From the NCBI GenBank assembly GCA_017948555.1, contig JAFMYY010000002.1, forward strand, positions 1 through 64,000: DNA of 64,000 nucleotides, given 5' to 3'. Shown in pieces: positions 51,983-60,438 of this stretch. The translations under genes were made by a program, and so were the position numbers. How positions within the stretch are numbered: position 1 is the stretch's first letter; every line of letters begins with the position of its first letter. The stretch comes from Cesiribacteraceae bacterium YIM B00369 (lineage in GTDB: Bacteria > Bacteroidota > Bacteroidia > Cytophagales > Cyclobacteriaceae). The notes beneath the pieces were generated by a model. The model saw nothing but the letters and a program-made list of their open reading frames with translations. It was not told the DNA's origin and searched no databases.

Positions 51983-53773
51983 ATGAATATCGAACAAGAA
52001 ATTATCCCCTATATCCGGCAGGCTATGCAGGAGCTGTATCAACATTCGCTTGAGGAGCAGGATATAAAGCTACAGCCTACCCGTAAGGATTTTGAAGGAA
52101 CCTATACTTTTGTAACTTTTCCCTACAGCCGCATCAGTAAAAAAAGTCCTGATGAAACAGCTGCAGAAATAGGAAATTTCCTTAAAGAGAAGGCGGAGAT
52201 CATCAGCGGGTTTAATGTGGTTAAAGGATTCCTGAACCTTGTAATTGCCGATAAGGCCTGGTTCAGTGTTTTTGAAAATCTTGCAAAGGAGGAAAACTGG
52301 GGCCAGTATCCTGCTAAAGGAGAGAAGGTAGTAATTGAATACTCATCGCCCAATACCAATAAGCCCCTGCACCTGGGCCACCTCCGGAATAACTTCCTTG
52401 GTTATTCTGTAGCACAAATTCTCAAAGCCAATGGGTATGATGTGCAAATGGTAAATCTGGTAAACGACAGGGGGATCCACATTTGTAAATCCATGCTTGC
52501 TTACCAGAAGTGGGGGGAAGGCGAAACGCCTGAAAGTGCAGGCCTGAAGGGCGACCACCTCATTGGTAAATATTATGTGATTTTCGATAAGGAGTACAAG
52601 AAAGAAATTGAGGCGCTGGCAGCCGGCGGCATGGATAAGGAAGACGCCAAAACCAATGCCCCTCTTATTAAAGAAGCACAGCAGATGCTGCAGAAGTGGG
52701 AAGCCGGTGATGCGGAAACTGTGGCGCTGTGGAAAAAAATGAACGAATGGGTGTATCAGGGTTTTGAGGAAACCTATAAGAAAATAGGCGTACACTTCGA
52801 TAAAATGTATAAGGAATCCGATACTTATTTGCTTGGTAAAGACATAGTGGAGGAAGGTCTCGAAAAAGGGGTTTTCTTTAAAAAGGAAGATGGCTCCGTA
52901 TGGGCTGATCTTACAGATGAAGGCCTGGACCAGAAGCTGGTGCTGCGGGGCGACGGCACCTCCGTATATATTACCCAGGATATGGGTACTGCAGACCTTA
53001 AATATAAGGAATTTGGAGCCGACAGATCTGTTCTGGTAGTGGGAAATGAGCAGGATTACCACTTTAAGGTGCTTTTTACCCTTCTTAAAAAACTTGGCCG
53101 CCCTTATGCCGATGGAAATTTCCACCTGAGCTATGGAATGGTGGATCTGCCGTCCGGGAAAATGAAGAGCCGCGAAGGAACAGTAGTGGATGCCGATGAT
53201 CTGGTGCAGGAAATGCACGATACTGCAAAAAGATACACCGAGGAGCTTGGCAAGCTTGAAGGCTTTTCAAAAGATGAGGCTGAAAAGCTGTATCACCTCA
53301 TTGGCCTGGGGGCTTTAAAATACTACCTGCTTAAGGTGGACCCTAAGAAAAGGATGCTCTTTAATCCTGAGGAATCAGTGGACTTCCAGGGACACACCGG
53401 TCCCTTTATTCAGTACACCTTTGCCCGTATCTCATCCCTTTTACGCAGGGCAGACCAGCTGGGGGTGCCGTATAAAAATATTGATTTCAGCGGGCTGGCA
53501 GAGCTGCATGCAAGTGAACGGGAGGTGATATTCCAGTTAAGCCAGTGGCCGGAAAAACTCGGTGCGGCCGGGGCAGAGTATGCTCCTTCCCTTGTTTCGC
53601 AATATGTTTACGACCTGGCGAAAGAATATAATCGTTTTTATGCCGATGTTTCTGTTTTTAATGCAGATGACGAAATGCGCAGGAATTTCAGGATTGCCCT
53701 GTCGGCTGCGGTGGCGGGAACGATAAAAATGGCCATGAACTTATTGGGCATAGAAGTTCCGGAGCAGATGTAG
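51983..53773 (+). CDS. argS: Arginyl-tRNA synthetase
   Basis: 596 residues, class I synthetase. N-terminal Add-1 domain (about 1-110), HIGH motif as HLGH in SSPNTNKPLHLGHLRNN, ATP/KMSKS-type loop as GKMKSREG, arginine-site LVNDRGIHICKSM and ITQDMGTADLKYKEFG, and a C-terminal DALR anticodon-binding helical bundle ending in MKMAMNLLGIEVPEQM-type helices. It charges tRNA-Arg. Single gene with its own promoter. Confidence 0.97.
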   Translation: MNIEQEIIPYIRQAMQELYQHSLEEQDIKLQPTRKDFEGTYTFVTFPYSRISKKSPDETAAEIGNFLKEKAEIISGFNVVKGFLNLVIADKAWFSVFENLAKEENWGQYPAKGEKVVIEYSSPNTNKPLHLGHLRNNFLGYSVAQILKANGYDVQMVNLVNDRGIHICKSMLAYQKWGEGETPESAGLKGDHLIGKYYVIFDKEYKKEIEALAAGGMDKEDAKTNAPLIKEAQQMLQKWEAGDAETVALWKKMNEWVYQGFEETYKKIGVHFDKMYKESDTYLLGKDIVEEGLEKGVFFKKEDGSVWADLTDEGLDQKLVLRGDGTSVYITQDMGTADLKYKEFGADRSVLVVGNEQDYHFKVLFTLLKKLGRPYADGNFHLSYGMVDLPSGKMKSREGTVVDADDLVQEMHDTAKRYTEELGKLEGFSKDEAEKLYHLIGLGALKYYLLKVDPKKRMLFNPEESVDFQGHTGPFIQYTFARISSLLRRADQLGVPYKNIDFSGLAELHASEREVIFQLSQWPEKLGAAGAEYAPSLVSQYVYDLAKEYNRFYADVSVFNADDEMRRNFRIALSAAVAGTIKMAMNLLGIEVPEQM

Positions 53774-53931
53774 GCAGACAGATTATGTGGTAAGGTGTTA
53801 ATGCGCCGATGAAATAAAACAAAGGAGGTGACTGGCGTACTTGCCCGTTTGCTGATGTATTTGTAAATAGCATAGTGGATTTTATAACCTTAGTACATGT
53901 GCATTTGTCTATACTTCTGATACAGAATAAA

Positions 53932-54501
53932 ATGAAGAAAATAACCTTATTAATTGCAATCCTTGCAGTACTGCAGGCATGTTCAGGAAACAAGGCTGAG
54001 CAGCAACAGCAGGAAGCAGGCATTCAAAACCAAAAAGAGATGAATGATTTTTATAGTTTCCGCTTAAAATCCCTGGATGGGGAAGAAATTGATTTTTCAC
54101 GTTACAAAGGTAAAAAGGTTTTGCTGGTGAATGTGGCCTCGGAGTGTGGTTATACGCCTCAATATGCAGGGCTTCAGAAGCTGCATGAAACTTATGGCAA
54201 CAAGCTGGCTGTACTTGGTTTTCCTGCCAATAATTTTGGAGAGCAGGAATCAGGTTCCAATCAGCAGATTGCCCAATTCTGCCAGAAAAACTATGGAGTG
54301 GATTTCCAGATGTTTTCTAAAATAAGCGTGAAAGGGAATGACCAGCATGCTTTATATGAGTGGCTGAGAGAAGAGACAGGGCAGGAGCCAAGCTGGAATT
54401 TCTGTAAGTACCTGGTGGATGAAAACGGAAAGGCAGTAGCCTTTTATCCTTCAGCAGTTGAGCCAATGAGCTCCGAAATAACAGACCGCGTTAAGAATTA
54501 A
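53932..54501 (+). CDS. Glutathione peroxidase-like lipoprotein, Cys type
   Basis: 189 residues from the ATG at 53932, which gives a clean lipoprotein signal (LLIAILAVLQAC); an upstream in-frame start would bury that signal. The family motifs follow: VNVASECGYTPQY with catalytic Cys72 in place of selenocysteine, LGFPANNFGEQESGSN with the Gln-equivalent region, and PSWNFCKYLVDENGK with the conserved Trp-Asn. As a Cys-type enzyme it probably uses thioredoxin rather than glutathione, and it would face the periplasm. A -7-like TGCATTTG (one mismatch) lies about 30 bases upstream. Confidence 0.9.
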   Translation: MKKITLLIAILAVLQACSGNKAEQQQQEAGIQNQKEMNDFYSFRLKSLDGEEIDFSRYKGKKVLLVNVASECGYTPQYAGLQKLHETYGNKLAVLGFPANNFGEQESGSNQQIAQFCQKNYGVDFQMFSKISVKGNDQHALYEWLREETGQEPSWNFCKYLVDENGKAVAFYPSAVEPMSSEITDRVKN

Positions 54502-54584
54502 TTTCCGGATAAAATTAGCAAAGGAAGAGTGGCAGGCAGTATTGTCGCCACTTTTTCTTTTTAAGGCTTTTTACACAGGCATTT

Positions 54585-55547
54585 ATGGGAGCTTTAGATA
54601 AAGGCTTGCAAACTGATAAAATGAAGAATCAATCCTCCGGCCTGGCTGCATGGGTTTCCGCTGCCAGGCTTCGTACCCTACCCCTGGCATTGGCAAGTAT
54701 ACTGCTGGGTAGCTTTTTAGCTGCTTTTTATGGCGCTTTCAGCTGGCTGGTATTGCTGCTGGCTTCCCTTACCACCATTTTCCTCCAGGTGCTCTCAAAC
54801 CTGGCCAACGATTATGGCGACAGTATCCATGGAGCGGATAGTGCTGAACGGGAGGGGCCTGAGCGCTCTGTGCAGGCAGGGCAGATAACACCAAAGGCGA
54901 TGCGGAATGCTATGATTTTGTTTGCCATCCTCTCTTTTGTGTCAGGGGTTACCTTGCTTTTTCTCGCCCTTGAATTTCGCCTGCAGGAGCTGATTTTCTT
55001 TCTTGTGCTGGGCATACTGGCAATTGTAGCGGCTATTACCTATACCTCGGGCAAGCGGCCTTACGGCTATGCCGGTCTCGGAGATATCAGTGTGTTCCTG
55101 TTTTTCGGTTTGGTGGGAGTGCTGGGTACTTTTTATCTTCATACTAATGAAATAGCGCCTGTTCTGGTGCTTCCTGCCATTAGCTGTGGCCTTTTTGCTA
55201 CGGCGGTATTAAACCTGAATAATATCAGGGATATAAAATCAGATAAAGCGGCCGGTAAACTTTCCATTCCTGTACGGATAGGCAGGAGGGCAGCCGTAAA
55301 ATACCATTGGGCCCTTTTGGCAGGAGGCATACTTGCGTCAGCAGTATTTGTGCTGCTCGATTACCGCTCCCCATGGCAGTGGCTGTTTTTGCTGAGCGTA
55401 CCCCTGCTTATCAGGAACGGAAAAGCAGTAAAGAGGAAAGAAACTGCTATGGCCCTGGATCCGTACCTGAAACAAATGGCCCTTGCTACCCTGGCCTATG
55501 TGTTAACTTTTGGAGCAGGACACCTCATCAATTTGGTAATCCGCTAA
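54585..55547 (+). CDS. menA: 1,4-dihydroxy-2-naphthoate polyprenyltransferase
   Basis: 320 residues with about eight membrane helices. UbiA-superfamily signature [20 protein letters not shown] (first Asp-rich motif) and the second, [18 protein letters not shown]; the start [20 protein letters not shown] is typical of MenA. It attaches the polyprenyl tail in menaquinone synthesis in the inner membrane. Menaquinol is the likely electron donor for NrfH. Followed by yciH 70 bases downstream, with an octamer array in between. Confidence 0.93.
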   Translation: MGALDKGLQTDKMKNQSSGLAAWVSAARLRTLPLALASILLGSFLAAFYGAFSWLVLLLASLTTIFLQVLSNLANDYGDSIHGADSAEREGPERSVQAGQITPKAMRNAMILFAILSFVSGVTLLFLALEFRLQELIFFLVLGILAIVAAITYTSGKRPYGYAGLGDISVFLFFGLVGVLGTFYLHTNEIAPVLVLPAISCGLFATAVLNLNNIRDIKSDKAAGKLSIPVRIGRRAAVKYHWALLAGGILASAVFVLLDYRSPWQWLFLLSVPLLIRNGKAVKRKETAMALDPYLKQMALATLAYVLTFGAGHLINLVIR

Positions 55548-55569
55548 TGTACTAATATTTACATATTAC

Positions 55570-55601
55570 ACTATTCTATCATTCTATTATTCTAACATTC
55601 A
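55570..55601 (+). repeat. Degenerate octamer array between menA and the SUI1 gene
   Basis: ACTATTCT ATCATTCT ATTATTCT AACATTCA: four 8-base units beginning 22 bases after the menA stop. Similar in style to the 7-base arrays elsewhere in the window. Confidence 0.45.
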
Positions 55602-55617
55602 AAATTATACAGGAAGC

Positions 55618-55965
55618 ATGAGTAAAAAGAAGAAAGGTAAAGACCGTCTGGGAGTTGTTTTCTCTACAGATCCGGATTTCGAGTACCGGGAGGAAGGCGG
55701 AGGAGAGGAAGAAACGCTGCCTCCTCAGCAGCAGGACCTGCGCATTGCGCTCGACAGAAAAGGAGGGGGTAAAGTAGTAACTGTGGTATATGATTTTGTT
55801 GGCTCCGAAGCTGACCTGAAAGAACTGGGAAAGCTGTTGAAGAGTAAGTGCGGAGTCGGCGGAAGTGTGAAAGATGGTGAAATCCTCATCCAGGGCGATT
55901 TCAGGGATAAGGCATTGGAAATCCTCCATAAAGAAGGCTATAAAGCTAAAAAGGCAGGAGGGTGA
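55618..55965 (+). CDS. SUI1/YciH-family translation initiation factor-like protein
   Basis: 115 residues. The SUI1/eIF1 domain occupies about 40-112: [57 protein letters not shown]. The N-terminal 38 residues are charged and probably disordered. YciH-like proteins influence start-codon selection on the small ribosomal subunit. May be co-transcribed with menA. Confidence 0.92.
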   Translation: MSKKKKGKDRLGVVFSTDPDFEYREEGGGEEETLPPQQQDLRIALDRKGGGKVVTVVYDFVGSEADLKELGKLLKSKCGVGGSVKDGEILIQGDFRDKALEILHKEGYKAKKAGG

Positions 55966-55971
55966 AGAAAG

Positions 55972-55999
55972 AATTATGAGTTAAGAATTAAGATTTATG
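55972..55999 (+). repeat. Degenerate heptamer array after the SUI1 gene
   Basis: AATTATG AGTTAAG AATTAAG ATTTATG: four 7-base units starting six bases after the stop codon. Confidence 0.5.
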
Positions 56000-56094
56000 A
56001 AATAATATCATTCTCCTTCTTTTTGAACTGAATATAAATAAAATTTTCCTGAAACCCTTCTTGGTTCTGGCGGTTAAATATAACAGAGGCAAGG

Positions 56095-56111
56095 TGAAGA
56101 ATATCTTCACT
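56095..56111. promoter_or_regulatory. Inverted repeat before dps
   Basis: GTGAAGA-ATA-TCTTCAC is a perfect 7+7 inverted repeat ending 28 bases before the dps ATG. It could be an operator for a stress regulator or an mRNA hairpin. No exact -7 box was found nearby. Confidence 0.4.
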
Positions 56112-56139
56112 CCCCTGAAATTCAACCAAAATTAATAAT

Positions 56140-56652
56140 ATGGACTATTTAGGATTAGACAGGAACAAAGTAGATAAAGTAGCTAAAACCTTAAATGATT
56201 TATTAGCTGCTTACCAGTTACATTACCAGAAGCTTCGCAACTTTCACTGGAACCTGAAAAGCAATCACTTTTTTGTATTGCACGATAAATTCGAAGAGTT
56301 TTATACAGATGCGAATGAGAAAATAGATGATATCGCGGAGAGGATCCTTACCTTGCGGGTGCAGCCACTGAGCCAGATATCTGACTACCTGAGAGTTTCC
56401 AGGATCAGCGAGGTTTCAGAAGATCTGGAAGATGATGAAATGGTGGCCGAAGTGCTTGGCGATTACAAAACACTTATTGCTATAGGCCGGGAGGTAATAT
56501 CAGCTGCAGGAGATGCAGAGGATGAAGGAACTATTGATTTGATTGCAGGCTATGTAGGCGATCTGGAGAAAAACAGCTGGATGCTGGCCTCTTACCTGGA
56601 AAAGCACAATCCAAAAATCCCTAATACCAAGAAGGTGAAGGAAAGAGTATAG
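56140..56652 (+). CDS. dps: Dps-family ferritin-like DNA-binding protein
   Basis: 170 residues. Four-helix bundle with the Dps ferroxidase signature at the start: HYQKLRNFHWNLKSNHFFVL, HDKFEEFYTDANEKIDDIAE, where the His, Asp and Glu form the inter-subunit iron site. Later helices (DYKTLIAIGREVISAAGDAE, LIAGYVGDLEKNSWMLASYL) complete the bundle. Dps oxidises iron with peroxide and stores it in a 12-subunit shell, and shields DNA under stress. Single gene. Confidence 0.93.
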   Translation: MDYLGLDRNKVDKVAKTLNDLLAAYQLHYQKLRNFHWNLKSNHFFVLHDKFEEFYTDANEKIDDIAERILTLRVQPLSQISDYLRVSRISEVSEDLEDDEMVAEVLGDYKTLIAIGREVISAAGDAEDEGTIDLIAGYVGDLEKNSWMLASYLEKHNPKIPNTKKVKERV

Positions 56653-56750
56653 TAATTTCTGAGATTGATGAACAGATGAACAGTGGAAGAGGTACCGGTA
56701 TTTGGTGCCTCTTTTCTTTTTGAAGGGTTTTAATTATCCACATTACTCTA

Positions 56751-56758
56751 TATATTTG
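56751..56758 (+). promoter_or_regulatory. -7 box of the his operon
   Basis: TATATTTG matches TAnnTTTG exactly and ends only seven bases before the leader-peptide ATG at 56766. Transcription would start at about 56763-56766, so the leader peptide may be translated from a leaderless mRNA. Confidence 0.6.
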
Positions 56759-56765
56759 CAGCAAC

Positions 56766-56855
56766 ATGAGCTACCAGCTAAATACATATTCCCATCACCA
56801 TTACTTACATGCACCTGCATGGCATGGATCTCATGTGCATCATCATTGTGCTTAA
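56766..56855 (+). CDS. hisL: His operon leader peptide, 29 aa with nine histidines
   Basis: A 29-codon frame from ATG to TAA with nine His codons: three in a row at residues 10-12, then 15, 20 and 23, and a second run of three at 25-27, just before the end (VHHHCA). It lies between an exact -7 box and hisG, and ends 93 bases before the hisG start. This is the layout of a his attenuator: when charged tRNA-His is scarce, ribosomes stall here and the downstream RNA fold changes. The peptide has no role beyond being translated. The match is to the mechanism, not to any enterobacterial leader sequence. The symbol hisL is used by analogy. Confidence 0.75.
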   Translation: MSYQLNTYSHHHYLHAPAWHGSHVHHHCA

Positions 56856-56863
56856 GTTTATTT

Positions 56864-56948
56864 TTTCCTGTACAGGAAATATCGCCAGTCAAATCATTTT
56901 ACTTACTTATAAAGTCTGTTCCGGCATTGCGCCCCAACTCCTTTTTTT
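56864..56948 (+). promoter_or_regulatory. Candidate his attenuator structures
   Basis: Right after the leader stop codon, TTTCCTGTACAGGAAA (56864-56879) is a perfect palindrome able to form a hairpin. Further on, GTTCCGGC (56918-56925) can pair in part with GCCCCAAC (56931-56938) through GTT/AAC and GGC/GCC, followed by CTCC and seven T (56942-56948) directly before the hisG ATG. The second stem has a CC/CC mismatch and is weak, so which fold is terminator and which is antiterminator is not settled by eye. Confidence 0.4.
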
Positions 56949-57806
56949 ATGGAAAAACTAAGAATAGCCATTCAGAAAAGCGGTCGGTTAAGTGAAGATT
57001 CTCTTAGCCTGATCCGTGAATGTGGAATTAAGTTTGCCAATGGCATGCGGAAATTAAAGTCCGATGCCGCCAATTTTCCTATTGAATTTTTATTTCTGCG
57101 CGACGACGATATCCCCGGTTATGTGGAAGATGGAGTGGCCGACATTGGCATTGTAGGAGAAAACGTAGCCGTTGAAAAAGGGAAAGATGTGGAAGTAGCC
57201 AAACGTCTTGGTTTCTCCAAATGCCGTTTATCGCTGGCAGTTCCCAAAAGTGCTGAGTACAACAGTATACAGGATTTGCAGGGGAGCAATATTGCCACCT
57301 CTTACCCGGTAATTCTGGGGCAGTTCCTGGAAGAGCATGGTGTTAAGGCTACCATTCACGAAATCAGCGGATCGGTTGAAATTGCTCCCAGTATTGGTCT
57401 GGCCGAAGCGGTTTGCGATATTGTAAGCTCAGGAAGTACCCTGTTTATGAACGGCCTTAAGGAAGTGGAAACCATTTTTCGTTCCGAGGCAGTGCTGATC
57501 AAGGGTAAAGAGCTGTCTGAAGAGAAGCAGCAAAGCCTTGAAAAGCTTCTTTTCCGTATTAATGCGGTTCAGCGCGGTAAAAACAACAAATATATTCTGC
57601 TGAATGCCCCTGAAGAATCGCTTGACAAGATTATAAGCATTTTGCCCGGCATGAGAAGCCCGACTGTACTGCCCCTGGCTCAGAAAGGCTGGAACTCCGT
57701 TCACTCAGTAATTAAAGAAGATGAGTTCTGGGAAGTAATAGACCAGTTAAGAGAGGCAGGTGCTGAAGGGATACTGGTAGTGCCAATTGAAAAAATGATT
57801 TCCTGA
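56949..57806 (+). CDS. hisG: ATP phosphoribosyltransferase, long form
   Basis: 285 residues. Catalytic core with LRIAIQKSGRLSEDSLSLIR, FLFLRDDDIPGYVEDGVADI, GIVGENVAVEKGKDVEV and the PRPP loop DIVSSGSTLFMNGLKEVE, followed by a C-terminal ACT-like regulatory domain (about 210-285; YILLNAPEESLDKIISILPG), so this is the long, histidine-inhibited form that needs no HisZ. First step of histidine synthesis. First structural gene after the leader peptide; the T-run of the attenuator touches its ATG. Confidence 0.95.
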   Translation: MEKLRIAIQKSGRLSEDSLSLIRECGIKFANGMRKLKSDAANFPIEFLFLRDDDIPGYVEDGVADIGIVGENVAVEKGKDVEVAKRLGFSKCRLSLAVPKSAEYNSIQDLQGSNIATSYPVILGQFLEEHGVKATIHEISGSVEIAPSIGLAEAVCDIVSSGSTLFMNGLKEVETIFRSEAVLIKGKELSEEKQQSLEKLLFRINAVQRGKNNKYILLNAPEESLDKIISILPGMRSPTVLPLAQKGWNSVHSVIKEDEFWEVIDQLREAGAEGILVVPIEKMIS

Positions 57807-57974
57807 GGTTTTATTGTTTAAATAGAGGTAATTTAAGGGTTAATAAGAGCCTTTTGGCTGTTTTTTTACAGGAACCGTTATTTGCATTTTGCGAATAGTC
57901 TTATTACTTGTTCCTTAAAACCGGAAACTGTTTAAGTTCCCGTGTATATTTAAGAAAAATTATAGCAATTTTAG

Positions 57975-59267
57975 ATGGAAACAATCAATAAACCTGATCG
58001 CAGGGAGTGGGAGAAACTGTTGAAGAGGCCCACCAGTAAGCAGAAGAAGATCAGTAAAATTGTAAAGCCTATCCTTAAAAAGGTAAAGCGGAATGGCGAT
58101 AGTGCATTACTGAAGTTTGCCCTGGAGTTCGACCTGGTACATATGGAAACCATTTTAGTCTCTCAGGAGGATATAATTGCTGCTGCGAAGAAAGTTCCGC
58201 ATGAGCTGAAGGAGGCGATTCAACTTGCCAAGCGTAATATTGAAAAGTTCCACGATGCCCAACTGACAGGTACCCTTACAGTGGAAACCATGCCTGGTGT
58301 CCGCTGTAGCAGGAGGAGCGTTCCCATTGAAAAAGTTGGTTTATACATTCCTGGTGGTACAGCACCGCTCTTTTCCACAGTATTAATGCTGGGGGTGCCT
58401 GCACGCATAGCAGGCTGTAAGGAAATAATTTTATGTACTCCTCCCGACAGAAGCGGGCATGTACATCCGGCTATTTTATATACGGCAAATCTTTTGGGTA
58501 TTAATAAAATCTTTAAAACCGGCGGAGCTCAGGCTATAGGGGCCATGATGTATGGTACAGAAAGTATCCCTAAGGTAGATAAGATTTTTGGTCCGGGTAA
58601 CCAGTATGTAACCGCTGCAAAACTCATTGCCGCTCAGAATGGAGTGGCGATAGACATGCCTGCCGGACCATCGGAAGTGGCTGTGCTGGCAGATGAGGGG
58701 GCAAACCCGGCATTTGTAGCAGCAGACCTGCTCTCTCAGGCAGAGCATGGTGCCGACAGCCAGGTGATTCTTGTTGCCGGCAGCAGGAAAATTGTGGAGG
58801 CCGTTCAGGCTGAAGTGGAAAAGCAGCTGAAGAAGCTGCCAAGGCGCGAAATGGCCGAAGCATCTCTTGAAAACAGCAAAGCTTTTATCATTCCTGACGA
58901 GGCTGATGCTATAGACCTGCTCAATTCCTATGCAGCGGAGCACCTTATCCTGAGCGTAAAAAACCACCAGGAAGTAGCCGGTAAAATAACCAATGCAGGC
59001 TCAGTATTCCTGGGGTATTTAACGCCCGAATCTGCAGGTGATTATGCCTCAGGCACAAACCATACCCTGCCTACCAATGGCTATGCCCGTGCTTACAGCG
59101 GGGTGTCGGTAGATAGCTTTGTTAAGAAAATTACCTTCCAGGAACTAAGTCCCGAAGGTTTAAGAAATATTGGCCCTACAGTGGAAATAATGGCGGAAGC
59201 CGAGCACCTGCAGGCCCATGCCAACGCTGTAACCATTAGATTAAAGGCACTTGAGAAAAATGGCTGA
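57975..59267 (+). CDS. hisD: Histidinol dehydrogenase
   Basis: 430 residues. Conserved segments: RCSRRSVPIEKVGLYIPGGT, KTGGAQAIGAMMYGTESIPK, VDKIFGPGNQYVTAAK, DMPAGPSEVAVLADEGANP, DLLSQAEHGADSQVILV (Gln and His zinc ligands) and SAGDYASGTNHTLPTNGYAR (Asp ligand and catalytic His). It oxidises histidinol to histidine in two steps. It lies 168 bases after hisG, a gap holding only a weak AGCC/GGCT hairpin with a T-run (57848-57867), so some separate control is possible. It overlaps hisC by eight bases. Confidence 0.96.
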   Translation: METINKPDRREWEKLLKRPTSKQKKISKIVKPILKKVKRNGDSALLKFALEFDLVHMETILVSQEDIIAAAKKVPHELKEAIQLAKRNIEKFHDAQLTGTLTVETMPGVRCSRRSVPIEKVGLYIPGGTAPLFSTVLMLGVPARIAGCKEIILCTPPDRSGHVHPAILYTANLLGINKIFKTGGAQAIGAMMYGTESIPKVDKIFGPGNQYVTAAKLIAAQNGVAIDMPAGPSEVAVLADEGANPAFVAADLLSQAEHGADSQVILVAGSRKIVEAVQAEVEKQLKKLPRREMAEASLENSKAFIIPDEADAIDLLNSYAAEHLILSVKNHQEVAGKITNAGSVFLGYLTPESAGDYASGTNHTLPTNGYARAYSGVSVDSFVKKITFQELSPEGLRNIGPTVEIMAEAEHLQAHANAVTIRLKALEKNG

Positions 59268-60330
59268 TTTGGAAAAACTGTTGCGTCCGCACCTCCGTAA
59301 GCTGGTGCCTTACGCCTCTGCCCGCGATGAATTTTCGGGCGAAGCTGCAGTATTCCTCGATGCTAATGAGAACCCCCTGGGTTCTGCAACTGCAGAGGAA
59401 TATAACCGCTATCCTGATCCTTATCAGCAGCGGGTAAAACACGCACTGGCCCGCATAAAAAATGTGAAGGAAAACAGGATTTTCCTGGGGAATGGCAGCG
59501 ATGAGGCTATCGACCTTCTTATAAGGGCTTTTTGCGAGCCCGCGAAGGATCACATTATTATTCTGCCGCCCACCTATGGCATGTACAAAGTAAGTGCCGA
59601 TGTAAATAATGTGGAGGTAAAGGAAGTTTTGCTTTCTGCTGATTACCAGCCCAGGCCCGACAAAATTCTGGAGGAGGTGAATGAGCACAGCAAGATACTG
59701 TTTATTTGCTCTCCTAATAATCCAACGGGTAACCTGCAGGAATCCGGTGCTATTCAAAAACTTGTGGAAAGCTTCCCCGGACTGGTAGTAGTTGATGAGG
59801 CCTATATTGATTTTGCAGGTGTGGATTCTTGGGCACAGAAGCTGGATGATTATCCTAACCTGATTGTTTTACAAACCTTCAGCAAGGCCTGGGGACTGGC
59901 CGCTCTGAGGCTGGGAATAGCTTATGCTAACCCTGAGCTGATCAGTATCCTGAATAAAATTAAGCCTCCTTATAATGTAAGTGAGCTTACCCAGGAGCGG
60001 GCTCTGGAAGCGATGAGCAATATCGATAAAATGAATGCCCAGGTAAGTATTATTCTGCATGAGCGCTCCATTCTTATGGAGGCACTGGAAGAATTACCAC
60101 TGGTGGAAAAGGTATACCCTACAGATGCGAATTTTGTAATGGTAAAAGTACCGCAGGCCCGCAGGGTGTATGATTTTCTGGTAAAGAAAGGAATAATTGT
60201 GCGCGACCGGTCCCGTGTGGCTCTATGTGAGGGCTGTTTAAGGATAACAGTGGGCTCGCCCGGCGAAAATGAGCAATTGCTGTTACAACTGGCCGCTTAT
60301 ACCAGCGAAGAAGCCGAACCAACTCATTAA
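59260..60330 (+). CDS. hisC: Histidinol-phosphate aminotransferase
   Basis: 356 residues from the ATG at 59260, which overlaps the hisD stop; a TTG nine bases earlier is the less likely start. PLP fold-type I: LDANENPLGSATAEEYNRYP, NGSDEAIDLLIRAFCEP, FICSPNNPTGNLQES, VVDEAYIDFAG, and the PLP Lys in TFSKAWGLAALRLG. C-terminal Arg in GCLRITVGSPGENEQLL binds the substrate phosphate. Seventh step of the histidine pathway. Confidence 0.95.
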   Translation: MADLEKLLRPHLRKLVPYASARDEFSGEAAVFLDANENPLGSATAEEYNRYPDPYQQRVKHALARIKNVKENRIFLGNGSDEAIDLLIRAFCEPAKDHIIILPPTYGMYKVSADVNNVEVKEVLLSADYQPRPDKILEEVNEHSKILFICSPNNPTGNLQESGAIQKLVESFPGLVVVDEAYIDFAGVDSWAQKLDDYPNLIVLQTFSKAWGLAALRLGIAYANPELISILNKIKPPYNVSELTQERALEAMSNIDKMNAQVSIILHERSILMEALEELPLVEKVYPTDANFVMVKVPQARRVYDFLVKKGIIVRDRSRVALCEGCLRITVGSPGENEQLLLQLAAYTSEEAEPTH

Positions 60331-60438
60331 GAACAGGGAGACAGAAACCGGAAAATACTGATTATTAAACCGGCTGCTGGTTTCCCTTACTAAACAGGAA
60401 AGATTAAAAAAAGAAGAACAGCCTATCAGGCAGGTATT

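Noticed and set aside
56702-56995. Longer open frame over the his leader region, in another reading frame
   Set aside because: It starts upstream of the -7 box and overlaps hisG out of frame; the 29-codon His-rich frame explains the region better.
57848-57867. Small AGCC-TTTT-GGCT hairpin with a T-run between hisG and hisD
   Set aside because: Only four base pairs, too weak to call a terminator inside an operon.
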